Of a stretch of DNA of 64,000 nucleotides, positions 49,147-59,331 are shown one piece after another. Position numbers and translations under genes: made by a program. The notes below the pieces were generated by a model. That model searched no databases. It saw nothing but the letters and a program-made list of their open reading frames with translations, and was not told where the DNA came from. Positions within the stretch are counted from its first letter, which is position 1. Every line of letters starts with the position of its first letter. The stretch is from Berberis thunbergii (Eukaryota; Streptophyta; Magnoliopsida; Ranunculales; Berberidaceae). The stretch is from NCBI GenBank assembly GCA_003290165.1, contig QNQO01006953.1:244690-308689 (forward strand), read 5' to 3'.

Positions 49147-50220
49147 TAGGGCTGGGCAAGTACAGGTAATCAGCCCAAAAAATAAAAACCGAAAACAGGC
49201 CCAAAAAATTCGGGCCCATGTTTATGAGAACCGAAACCGGACCGATTTGACCGGATAACCGAGGTCCCGGTTAACCGATTTACTGGCCGGTCTCGGTCCT
49301 AATTGAAAAAAATACTTCTACAGTATATAAAAAAAATTTCATTCATCATATACAAAATTATATCAAAAAATTACAAAAAAAAACAATACAACAAATTACC
49401 AAAAAAAAAAAAATCTTGATCTTCGACCCGGTTACAAACGATCAAATCTGATCAAGATATTCTTCCACCTTACAGACGATCAGATCTGATCAAGATCAAA
49501 ATCTGATCCGATCCGAGATCAAAGATCAGATCAACATCCGAGATCAAAGATCTAATCAAGATCAGATCCGAGATCAAATGGGGAAGGGAGGGAAGAGGGA
49601 GGCGGTCGATCTCGTTCGTCGATGCTTCGCTGTGAGAGGGATACGAGAAGGAGGTGGCGTTCGTTCGGTCGATGCTTCAATGTGAGAGGGAGAGGAGTCG
49701 GTCGATACTTCGCTGTGAGAGGGAGAGGAGAAGGAGGCGGCGGTCGATGCTTCACTGTGAGAGGGAGAGGAGATGGAGGCGGCTTCGCTGTGAGAGGAAG
49801 GGCGGCTTCGCTGTGAGAGGGAGAGGAGATGGAGGCGGCTTTGCTGTGAGAGGACTTCGCTGTGAGAGCGGCTTGAAAGGAGAGGGAAGCGGATTCTCTG
49901 TGAGAGGGAGAGGAGATGAGAAAGGCGGATTCGCTGTGAGAAGGAGGGGAGAGGAGAGGGAGGCAGGAGAGGAGAGGGAGGCGGATTCGCGGTCGATGGG
50001 TCAAAATAAGTTAAACTGTTTTAATTTAACTATTTAAACTGGGCCGGGCCGGTTACCCGACGGGCTTCAGAAATAGAAACCGAGGCCCGGACCAGAAACT
50101 TCGGGCCGGGCCGGGCTTTTACAACTGAAATTTTTTAATAAATAAAAACCGATCCGAACCGACCCGGTCGGTCCGGTTGTCAGTTCGGTCCGGGTATTCG
50201 GTCCTAAATGCCCACCCCTG
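49147..50220. mobile_element. hAT-type non-autonomous element, copy 2
   Basis: Ends are TAGGGCTGGGCAAGTAC and TAAATGCCCACCCCTG, with a perfect 8-bp duplication GTAATTGG at 49139-49146 and 50221-50228. It is inverted relative to copy 1 at 30013-31174 and shares its terminal and CCGG-rich subterminal sequences. The interior has a worn GATC block (49430-49580) and a GAGAGGGAGAGGAG minisatellite. No transposase. Confidence 0.92.
49610..50000. repeat. Minisatellite in hAT copy 2
   Basis: About ten imperfect units of the form GATGCTTCGCTGTGAGAGGGAGAGGAG(AT)GGAGGCGG. Both strands stay open for over 100 codons because of the repeat; no real protein is implied. Confidence 0.85.
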
Positions 50221-50228
50221 GTAATTGG

Positions 50229-51348
50229 TATTGAACCAATGTTCAACAAGGTATAACCACTGAAACCACTTTGGTGGGAGCATGGTCAGTCATGCACGCG
50301 GAAAAGTCTCAAAACAGGCGCTGGTACGCTCTGTTTGACCATCAAATTGGAGATGGCAGGATGTATTCATGTGTAGAGCTATCCCTAATGCCTTGAACAA
50401 CTGTTGCCAAAAGGTGCTAAGAAATACTTTTTCCCTGTCTGATACAATGGTACTGGGTAAACTATGCAACTTTTATACAGTATGGAGAAAAACGTCAGCT
50501 ACTTTAGAAGCAGTGAAAGGGTGTGCAAGGGCCATGAGAAAGAGGCAAACTTTCTATGAAGTCCATGCTAATATGTTGTCATGCCTGACTTAGAATAGAA
50601 AAAGGATGTAGTAGACCACCATATCCAATTTGATCATTCTTATTTCTTTGACAGGTGTCACAGGTAGTGATGAAAGTTATCAGCTGAGCTTTCATGCCAA
50701 GACAGAAAAATGCTTCTTTAGTATTTGAAGTGTGGCAATAATGCCTGAATATCCTCCCACTGCTGATGAAGAATGCAAGGAAGCTAAAATTTGGTGTCTC
50801 ATATTCCCTGTGATACCAATGTATAGTATGCTTTGTAACTGAGTAAGCCATTCTGCATAGTAAAATGATGGACTGTTGTAGGTGACACTAACAATTTGGA
50901 AATGAGAGCTTGAGTACTAGAATCATGCTCACAACTGCTAAGAACATCTTTAAGCCACTATGGAGACACATGGGCTATGGCTAAGCACTCACATTCAGAT
51001 GTAATGCTTCAGCAGAGGGCATCAACAACAACATTTTCAGTGTCTTTTTTGTACATAATGGCATAGTCGAAACCCATCAAAATTAGTCAGTTATTTCTGT
51101 TGGAGAGTGGTGGTGAGTTTTTGGTCCAAAAAGTGTTTTATACTCTGATGGTTAGTGAGTATAAAAAATTTTGAGCCTAGTAAATAAGCTCTCCCATTTT
51201 GGACAGTTAGAAAAATGGCCATCAGTTCTTTTTCATAAGTGGAGAAACCCAAATTCTTGGGACTTAAAGTCTTACTAAAGAATGCAATAGGGTGGCCATT
51301 TTGAGAGAGCACAGCCCCAAGACCAACTGAACATGTATCAGTTTCCAC
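50229..51348 (-). pseudogene. Reina-like chromovirus RNase H and integrase, first part
   Basis: RNase H (51091-51348) starts METDTCSVGLGAVLSQNG and has FSTYEKELMAIFLTV and ILTNHQSIKHFLDQK. The integrase zinc region (50579-50851) has GRIFRHYCHT and CDTCQRNKND. Integrase core sequence runs to the hAT insertion at 50229 (PPKWFQWLYLVEHWFNTNY just before the junction). Stops and gaps occur throughout. Confidence 0.8.
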
Positions 51349-51441
51349 AAAGAAGGGTCATGAGAAGTTAAGAAGCTGTAAAACAGGAGTAGTGGTCATG
51401 GCATGTTCGGGGCATTAAAGGCAATCTGAGTGTTTTTCAGT

Positions 51442-52560
51442 TCAGGAAAAATCATCTTTTGTTAGCAAGTCAGTAAGGGGTTTAGCAATTTGATCATAAT
51501 GTTTAGCAAATTTTCTATAATACTTTGTTAAACCAAGGAATCCTTTAAGGGTTTTTAGGTTATGTGGAGTGAGCCAATTGAGCATGGATGAAATCATTGA
51601 AGGATCAGCTGCCACCCGTTGGGAAGTGATGATATGCCCCAAGTACTCAAGTTGTTGTTGGCCAAATGAGCACTTAGACAATGTGGCATAGAGACAGTTT
51701 TGTCTTAGGGTGGAAAGGGTGATGATAAGATGGTGGAGGTTTTCATCCAAGGAAGTACTATAGACTAGGATATCATCAAAGAAGCCAAAAATGAATTTTC
51801 TTAGATAAAGTGCAAAGACTTGGTTCATAAGGGCTTGAAAATTGGCAGGGGCATTTGTTAAGCCAAATGACATGACTATAAATTCAAAATGGCCATGGTG
51901 AGTCTTAAAAACAATTTTATGTGTATCACTAGGGTAGACTAAGACTTTTTGACATCTTGATCTGAGATCAATCTTGAAAAAGATTTGGGCACCATGTAAT
52001 TCATCAATGAGTAGCATATGAAACTTGTCTTTAATGGTAATAAGTGGATTTAATCTCCTATAGTCCACACAAAACCTCTATGTATTATCTTTTGATTTTT
52101 TGAATAAGAGGATGGGGGCTGCATAAGGGTTGTGAGAAGTTTGTATGAATCCAGCTTCCAACATATCCTTGACTAGTTGGTCAACAACACCTTTGTGCAT
52201 GTGGGGGACCCTATATAGAGCTTGAGAAGTAGGAGTAGCATCATGTTTTAAAGGAATTGTATGGTCAAGTGTCTCGGTGGGTGGTAGGGAAGTAGGTTCA
52301 AGAAAAACATCTTGGAAAGACTCTACTAATGTGGCAATGGAGGTAGGCGTAATATCAGGAAGTGTGACTGAAGTAAGAGAGAAAAAATGGCTTAGAAATG
52401 ACTGGGAGTGTTTCTTGTGGAACCTGAAATTTTGTATAAGATTGCATGACATATAGTAAGGCTGACTCATCTACTCCCTGTAGGGTAATCTGTTGGCCTT
52501 GATAGAGGAAAGATAGTTGAAGAGTTTGGAGGTTAATGACAATATTGCTTAAAGGTTTAA
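51442..52560 (-). pseudogene. Reina-like chromovirus reverse transcriptase (broken)
   Basis: 52078-52470 carries the RT lead (TLDHTIPLKHDATPTSQ, MLEAGFIQTSHNPYAAPILL). A frame break and stop occur near 52075. 51442-52068 then has FFKIDLRSR, SFGLTNAPANFQALM, the catalytic FFDDILVYS (about 51760) and LGHIITSQRVAADP. Mostly open but interrupted. Confidence 0.88.
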
Positions 52561-52962
52561 GCCAATCTTTACCCAAAACCATGTCATAACCTCCTAGAGG
52601 AATGACTTTAACTAACCCTTGAAACTAACTATTTTGCATACTCCAAATAAGTGGTTGACAAAGCATTACTAACCAAGTGTTGCCCAATGGCTATTTTTAT
52701 AATCATTTGAGGTGTTAACAAAGTAAGCCAATGGATAGTTTTGATGATTTAGGGTAATTGAAAGAGTGGGTACTACCTGTGTCGATGAGAATCAAAATGG
52801 GTTTCTTTTTTATCACGCCCTTAAAAAGAATTGTGTTAGATGAGTAACTACCATGTATGTATGGACATGCCTGATAGTTGTTCTATAAATAAGTCCACAG
52901 TGTTATCTAAAGGGGAATCAGAGTCCTCTTGGATCTCATCTTTAGTGACTAATATGTAGAGT
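52560..52962 (-). pseudogene. Reina-like chromovirus protease (remnant)
   Basis: The active-site box reads ILILIDTGSTHSF on the minus strand at about 52758-52799, and VLGKDWLKPL follows at about 52555-52582. Several stops lie between. Confidence 0.75.
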
Positions 52963-52964
52963 TG

Positions 52965-53990
52965 TTATTTCTTACAAACATGGACAGGCTTATAAAGCTC
53001 ATCACAGTTATAACAAAGCCCTTTGTCCCTTTTAAGCTTCATTTGAATGGGTGTTAATCTTTTAATAGGAGGAGTAGAAGATGTAGGCTTAATATTTAAT
53101 GATGTGTGGATGTTTGAGTATTGGGATTGGATTTGATTGGAGGAAGTTTGATTGTTCTGCTGAACTGGTGAATAAGTAGGAACAGTAGAAGGTTTGGACC
53201 AAGAGCTAGTATAAGGGGTTGTGTGGTAAGGTCTATGAGGGTTAGGTTGGGTAGATGGGGTAGTGTCGCTAGCTTTTTGCATTCTAGCTAATGAAAATAG
53301 ATGAGCAATAGAGGTGGGTTTAAACATTTGCACTATGGTTTTGATCTCAGGCTTAAGACCACTCAATAAACTGAGAATGAAGTATGGCTCAGTTAAATAG
53401 GGTTATGAATAATCATCAAAGACTTAGAGAGGTTCTTCAAATTTATCAAAGTAATCTTCAATAGATTGGGTTTGGGACAACTTATTGAATGAATCACATA
53501 GTTATCAGATATTGGATGTTCAAATTGGAGACAAATATCATGGAAAAACTGAGGGAGTTTGTAATCAAGAAACCAAATATCAACTTTCAGATCTAAGTTA
53601 TGGAAGCAATAACAACTTTAAAATCATCTAAAACATTAAAGAATTACTCGCATTTCTTGACCCATGATCTAGGGTTTGAGCCATCGAAGCAATAGAAATC
53701 AACTTTTGGAAATCGAAATAGGTTACCTCCAAAATCATTGGGCGGGTGGGAGGGTGTTCTTGGCTGACTGGTATTTGCTCCGGTCACCTGAGATTGGCTG
53801 GACTCCCTTTTGAAGTTCATCGCACGAGTGTTATAAAATAACTGGATCTACCCGTGCAATCCAATTTCTTCTCCTGTGATTCACTTGTTTTAACTCCGTT
53901 TTTATCAACTGAATTTGGTTGGTTGTCTTTGATTGGAGTTTTTTCATCTCTTTCATGAAGTTTTCTATTTCCGTACCCCCAGTTTCCATT
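52965..53990 (-). pseudogene. Reina-like chromovirus gag (remnant)
   Basis: Starts near 53990 with ENFMKEMKKLQSKTTNQIQL (read on the minus strand) and ends with the intact 133-codon piece 52965-53366. That piece has SGLKPEIKTIVQMFKPTS, a Ser/Thr/Pro-rich linker and a CYNCDELYKPVHVC zinc knuckle. Frames are broken between 53370 and 53900. Confidence 0.8.
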
Positions 53991-54008
53991 CTAAGACTTG
54001 GATTGAGT

Positions 54009-54020
54009 GCTTTGATACCG
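54009..54020 (-). other. Primer-binding site, initiator tRNA-Met (worn)
   Basis: The minus strand reads CGGTATCAAAGC against the consensus TGGTATCAGAGC, two bases from the LTR. Confidence 0.8.
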
Positions 54021-54022
54021 AT

Positions 54023-54360
54023 TGTTCACGTTTGGACAAGCAGTTCGAATTTGGCTTTAAGAATTGAAATGACAATTTCTCTTAATCAGAGTGATTGAAG
54101 CCTGAAAACTCTAATCATTACCTGCTTTGTCTACAGTATTTTCCCCTCTTATAAAGAAAGAGGGTGACTTAACAAAATTTAAAATCCTCCGCTAGGATCA
54201 TAACACGTGTCTGGTAATAATAACTCTAACTAACAAATCTCTTGTTATTACCATAATACCCTTATATTCAAATTTAACTTTCCTATTTCTTTCTCGCCTA
54301 CTTTCTGCAACTGCTTTCTGTTTTTTTTTCCCGCTTGATAACAGTCTCATACTCGTGACA
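54023..54360 (-). repeat. Chromovirus LTR, right copy (5' LTR)
   Basis: 338 bp, uninterrupted; it is the reference used to see the insertion in the left copy. It contains CTCTTATAAAG, a weak TATA on the minus strand. Confidence 0.88.
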
Positions 54361-54640
54361 ACTGTGCCTGTTTATCTCACCGAAATGGCGTGGTGCATTC
54401 AACTCGGCTTTGAGTTCTTTATGGGTGTTGGTACATTAGCTGCCTCCTTGGTCATTTTTTGGGCATCCCATTACGGTGATTGGGACTGGCGTTTGGCCAT
54501 TGGTATGGGTGTTGTTCTATCCCTCATCGTGACAATCCGCGTGCTCTTTATCCCTGACACACCAAGTAGTCTTGTTGGACGAGGTAGTCTTCCACATACA
54601 TCGAAGCTGAGTTAACTAACATTATTGATAAGGACTAGTT

Positions 54641-56974
54641 AGAAATTTTTTCCTAAAGATGGATCTACATAGTTCATATTATTATATATAGGTGAGTGGT
54701 GTTTGATTAGATCAGATCAGTTGTGATCATTGCGAAACAAGACTAGAGTCATAAACACGTTTTAATTACATGTTGTAAGTCTTAACATATGTTACTAAAT
54801 TTAGTATGGGGGTTATTTATGTGTAGATATCAATTTAAGATCTACTATAATTATATTATTGATGATGGACTCTATATATACCGTTGAGGTTCCACTTCAA
54901 ATCTAATTTTCTACCTCTTATTTTCCCATCTGGTTTGAGAGAAATGAGAGAATGGTTCTGGAGGTGGTATACTTATCCGCTACGTGTTGCGTTGGTGAGG
55001 ATTGATATGAAAAAATTCTTCATCAATAACTTTAGGTATGCATTGATTTAGGTTGTTTTTCGGAATTAAGTCTTGGTGTGGATTTTATAATATTCTAGCA
55101 AGTGATAATAGAGCCTCCTTGTTAGAATCATTGAAAAAAAACATAAATTTATTGTTTTCTCATTGTTTCATTAATTAATCAATCATCTAACTAACATTAT
55201 ATGTGATGTATGAATATAATAATATATGTAAAGAACCATGAATTTTTTTTTTAAATGTGAAAACCCTTGTCAAAACCCATTTTTAAATTCCATCACAGAC
55301 ATCCTCATGTTCTGTTAGGGTTCGGTCTAGCTCCGTTTGTTGCAAGTCAAAGATGCAACTCCTTGTAGTTAAGTTTGCAATTTCATAAGTTATAACTATA
55401 AGCAACTTTTGGATCAAGGGCGAAGCATGAATGGGGCAAGAAACAAATAGCAAAATTCTAGAAGACAATTAGTTAAATTTGATTACTATTCATTATAGAA
55501 AATTGGAATTTGAAAACTCTTGTCTTGTATGTAGCTCTCCCATGCTTTGGATCAAATCATTTCATGGGATTCAATTCAAGTCAGGTTTTTTGTAAATTTG
55601 AGACGCAAAACATAGTAAGAAACATAAATAGAACATGTTGTATGAGGTGACAAATAAAGAAGGCCTATTCAAACCCCACACTCCAATACGCTGATGTCGG
55701 GTCATGAGAAATCGACCCACACCTTCTATATTTAGCCGGTTATGACGGTGGGCGGTCGGTGTTTAGCGGTTGCAGACGAACTTTGTTTTTGTTTGAGGTC
55801 GAACTCTGTTTTGTATATGAGAGATCACTCCATGGGTACTGTAGCATTTGGGCCTGAAATTTTTTTGTAAATTGAATTTTATTGGGTTGGGCCTGTTTTA
55901 CTTTGCAATCTGGTTTTGATGGACAGGTTTGAGTCCTGATAGACCGGTTTGGTCATGTGGGGTCGGTTTGGGCTGTTGGGTGGGTTATTTTCTTCGGCCT
56001 GTATGATATGTTAGGTTTGTGTGGCCTATTGAGGCATGTTTTGCTGATGGGCCTATTTAGCCTACAAGTAAGCAGAAGGAGTGGATTGACCTGGAGCTTT
56101 GCTATTGTCTAAGCCCAGTAGATGGGGCTTATGTGGATTTTATGAATCCAAATTATTTGTATTATTAACTTTTGGAGCACCTAAAGTATATTTTAATCTT
56201 CATCATCAAAGCCCATTTCCAAGATTTTCAGGGACCTAAAGTATATTTTAATAGCAATCAAAATTTTAAATTTAGGTAAATTTTGTGATAGATTGCTTAT
56301 GGTTTTATTTTAATAGCACCTACGTGGCCTCTTTCATAGAATTTTATTTGAATTTGAATTTGAATTTAAATTTAAATTTAAGTTTATTATTTTAGTGGAT
56401 TGCATATGGCTTTGTCATGAGTAATGCGAATAACAATCAGCCCAAAGGAATGTTGTTATTTTGGTTGACTCGTGAATGACATAAGGTAATTAATTTAGGT
56501 AAAATAATTGTAGGATTTACTAATGAATTCAATGATCGGCCTAAAGGAAGATTATTGTTTGGCCAAGCCCGATTTTATTTTAGTTATTATATTTAGCCTT
56601 AGCTGTTTTAAGAGAACCGCTTACATGTTACAGTGTTTGTACAATAATTTGAATTGTAATGGTGTGTTCAGTTCCTCATAAGGGCCCATTATTAAATAGG
56701 CAAATTTATATGTAATATTTGCCTTTAGTCTATTTGATTGGTCCTCAATTAGACCAAATTTTGCATGATGATGGTTAATTCGTTATTTACTTTTTGTCAT
56801 CATATCATTGCATTACTGTTGATGATGTGTACATCTATTAATTTGAGATTATTCTTTTATCTTATTTAGTGAATTTTTTTTAAAAAAAAATTATATTGGC
56901 CAATTTGAACAACATTCTAGTGCTTAATAGTTTCAATTTTGAAAAATGAAAATTTCATATTATAAATGTTCTTA
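54641..56974. other. No recognisable gene
   Basis: AT-rich sequence between the STP pseudogene and the copia gag remnant. The 5' LTR and leader of that copia element should lie here, but no matching 3' copy was found downstream, so no LTR is called. Confidence 0.5.
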
Positions 56975-57600
56975 GGTATACGGATTTGAATTATGCGCTT
57001 TGTTGATGAGCCTACTATGTCTATTGATTCTAACTCAACTGAAGATAAGACTTCTTATGAAAAATGAGAGCATTCTAATTGCATTAGTCTTAGATAACGA
57101 AGCTTTATCTTTCTGAAACTTTTCATGATGCAATGCCTAAGGAGAAAAATGCTAAAATTTTCCTACGCCAAGTTGCAGACCAATGCTTTGCATCAAAAAG
57201 GTGGAGACAAATATGCTTATTGACAAACTTGTTACCATGCGGTATAGTGGCAATGAAAATAAAAGGGAGTACGTTATGGAAATGTCTAATCTTGTTGCAA
57301 AAATGAAAACACTAAAGTTAGTTAGAATTTTTCTGATGATCGATCTTTTATGCACCTTATTTTGATTTATCTCCCTAACTAGTTTGGTCCATTAAAGATC
57401 AATTATAATACTCAAATGAAGAAATAGACTCTTAATGAGTTCATTGCTCAGTGTGTGCAACAAAGGAAAGATTGAAACGAGAAAAATACAAAAGGTTATC
57501 ATATGACAACATTTTCCATTAGCAATTCAAGCATCCAAAAAAGGAAAAGAACTACTAATTTTCAAGCTAAGGGAACTGCATCTAAAGGGTTTCATATGCT
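56975..57600 (+). pseudogene. Copia gag (UBN2-type) remnant
   Basis: At 57183-57365: VETNMLIDKLVTMRYSG, KREYVMEMSNLVAKMKTLK. Beyond a frameshift come ISLPN-like and LNEFIAQCVQQRKD-like stretches. Upstream, IDEPTMSIDSNSTEDKTSYEK is readable near 57003-57066. Frames are broken repeatedly. Confidence 0.8.
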
Positions 57601-58059
57601 AATGTGTAATGAACAATTCTAGGGAGCCCCCTTTGGTAGCCCGCTTGGCTGTCTAGACCCTCCTGGGCACGTGCCTGTGAGGGTGGCTGGCACGTGAACC
57701 CAACACCTTGGTTGTTGTACAACAGTTGTGTGGGTGTTTGATGGAGCATTTAATGCTTGAGAAAAGCTGGAGGTCAAAGTTTCATGCGAGTGACACGTGT
57801 TCAAAGTTGGTGCAGGAGGATGGCTTTCGTTCTCATTGGAGCTTGGTTCCAGCGACTGTTTGGTCGTTCCTGTGATCAAAACTGTTGCTTGGATGGCTGT
57901 CGAAGTAGTGGATCATAGGGCATCGAGCAATTGGTGGCTGGGAGTGACGGACATGTTGAGATTTCACCGGAGCGAGGGGAGTCCAAGTAATGTTCGTGCG
58001 CGTCTTGATCCGAGATCGATGGGAGAAAGGAAGCGAAATTGTCTCCGGTGACTGCCCAG

Positions 58060-58640
58060 GCTCCAAAAGTTAGAGTGTTTCAAAATATAATGGGCAGTGG
58101 CGTCCAAAAACATGGCCGACATGTCCACAATAGAAACTAAAATTAACCAAGTATTGTCTTCCATTTTGAATTCCAAAGTCTGTTTCCATTGAACATGGAA
58201 GAGCCTTAGTGATATTTAACCGTACCTTAAATTTTTTATAAATGGGATGTGAGGATCTTTGAAAGAGGTTGAGTCAATTTCCATGAGTTAGCCAAAATGT
58301 TCTGCTAGAAGATTTTGAATGACCTCCTCCTCCAGCTTGTGGGCAGGAAATTCGTGAAATCAAACCCAACTTGGAACCTCTGAGAAATCAATTAAAAGAT
58401 AATTTTTGCTCCAAGGCTTGGGGATCACAATCCATCTGAACATGACCCAAGTTCTGAAAAAAGGGCATGTCTCATATCTAACATCTCAATTGGATCATAT
58501 AGAATCTGTTGTCCAAATCCCACTTGCGAGCCAAGACTTCAACTTCGAAATTGTATTTCTTTTCCCAATTCGAAAAAGGCCATTGTGAACCCAATTAAAA
58601 AACAGAGGACAACCATTTGATGTAGTTCATTTGTACTTAC
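58060..58640 (-). pseudogene. DUF4283 / zinc-knuckle protein fragment carried by element B
   Basis: On the minus strand one frame (about 58070-58210) reads LNITKALPCSMETDFGIQNG, then a worn zinc knuckle (YCGHVGHVFGRHC, first Cys lost). Upstream pieces such as FEVEVLARKWDLDNRFY-like sequence are readable at about 58490-58560. This domain pair occurs in LINE ORF1 proteins and related plant proteins. Heavily broken. Confidence 0.5.
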
Positions 58641-58929
58641 AAATGCACAAGTTGGGACATAACAATGGAACACTTTGCATCATTTCGGTAGTGAGACATC
58701 ATGTTTAGGACAAGAATTCTATATTCTGGAAAAACAATTACTGAACTTTTGTATTATTAACCATTGATACAATGAGGGCTTACATGAGATCATGTGCAAC
58801 ATACACCCAAATGATACAGCCAAACTCACAAACAAGTTCATAATTACGAAACAAAAAATCACTAGAATTGAACATCACAATCACAGTTATGATTCCTCAG
58901 GGTACTTGAAGATGCCAAAGGATGGATTA

Positions 58930-59005
58930 CCAACAGTGAACCCTCCATTGATGACCAAGTTTAGCCCACTGAACCCTCCATCAATGACCAAGTTTACCAA
59001 CGTAC
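58930..59005. repeat. Short tandem duplication in element B
   Basis: TGAACCCTCCATTGATGACC and TGAACCCTCCATCAATGACC, each followed by AAGTTTA, repeat with a period of about 36 bp, two copies. Confidence 0.8.
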
Positions 59006-59331
59006 CAAGAGAAGAAGAGGAGGCGTGAAGAGGCGCCGAGCAGTGGAGGCGTGACGAGGAGCAGATCTGGCGTGAGGAGCGAGCGGTTCTTCTCGGGGAG
59101 CAGATCTGGTGGTGGCGAAGGTAGCAATGGTGGGTGGTGATTGAGGTGGTGTGATTGATGATTGCTTTAGTTCTTCTCTGCCCATCTGATAAGAACAAAG
59201 ATGAGAGAGAGAATAAAGTGAGGTGGTGTGATTGGGCCTGGGTTCACGTGCCAAACACCCTCCCTCTGGCATGTGCCTGGGAGGGTCCAGACAGCGACAG
59301 GCTCCCTAGAATTATTCAATGTGTAATAAAA

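Larger units (their letters stand above)
47201..54360 (-). mobile_element. Ty3/gypsy chromovirus (Reina-like) in exon 3 of the STP pseudogene
   Basis: LTRs at 47201-48502 (swollen by an insertion) and 54023-54360 start TGTCACG / TGTTCACG and end CTCGTGACA. The initiator-Met primer site beside the right LTR gives minus-strand direction. Flanks GCTGC (47196-47200) and ACTGT (54361-54365) fit a decayed 5-bp duplication: removing the element and one flank copy leaves GCTGTGCCTGTT, which reads A-V-P-V as an STP exon 3 should. RT wording (DYRRLNPLITIKDKF, FFDDILVYS) and the chromodomain form suggest the Reina group. A hAT element splits its integrase (49147) and a Mutator-like element sits in its 3' LTR. 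Confidence 0.9.
31387..54640 (+). pseudogene. Second STP sugar transporter gene, destroyed by nested retrotransposons
   Basis: Pieces follow the order and phase of the intact STP gene at 4205-13994. Exon 1 (about 31387-31490) reads [11 protein letters not shown] and LLFGNDIGIS, with its GT donor lost. Exon 2 (46561-46860) reads [35 protein letters not shown], then frameshifts; it ends CACAAATTAG where the live gene has CACAAATCAG, and its acceptor AG is now AA. Exon 3 begins at 47196, is cut by a chromovirus after five bases, and resumes at 54361 with VPVYLTEMA, FFMGVGTLAASLV, DWDWRLAIGMG and IPDTPSSLVGRG. A deletion then joins to an AELTNIIDK-like stretch ending near 54640. Nothing matching the last five helices follows. 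It is a tandem duplicate in the same orientation as the live copy. Confidence 0.9.
57611..59317. mobile_element. Mutator-like element B
   Basis: The left end GAACAATTCTAGGGAGCC and the right end GGCTCCCTAGAATTATTC are inverted repeats. A perfect 10-bp target duplication AATGTGTAAT lies at 57601-57610 and 59318-59327. Further inward both ends share AGACCCTCC, GGCACGTG and CACGTGAACCCA blocks. A GGAGGCG/CAGATCTGG-rich arm occurs only on the right (59020-59115). The 9-10 bp duplication and long inverted ends identify a Mutator-like element; there is no transposase. Confidence 0.88.

Noticed and set aside
49654..50037. 127-codon frame and antisense 150-codon frame in hAT copy 2
   Set aside because: Both follow from the GAGAGGGAGAGGAG minisatellite.
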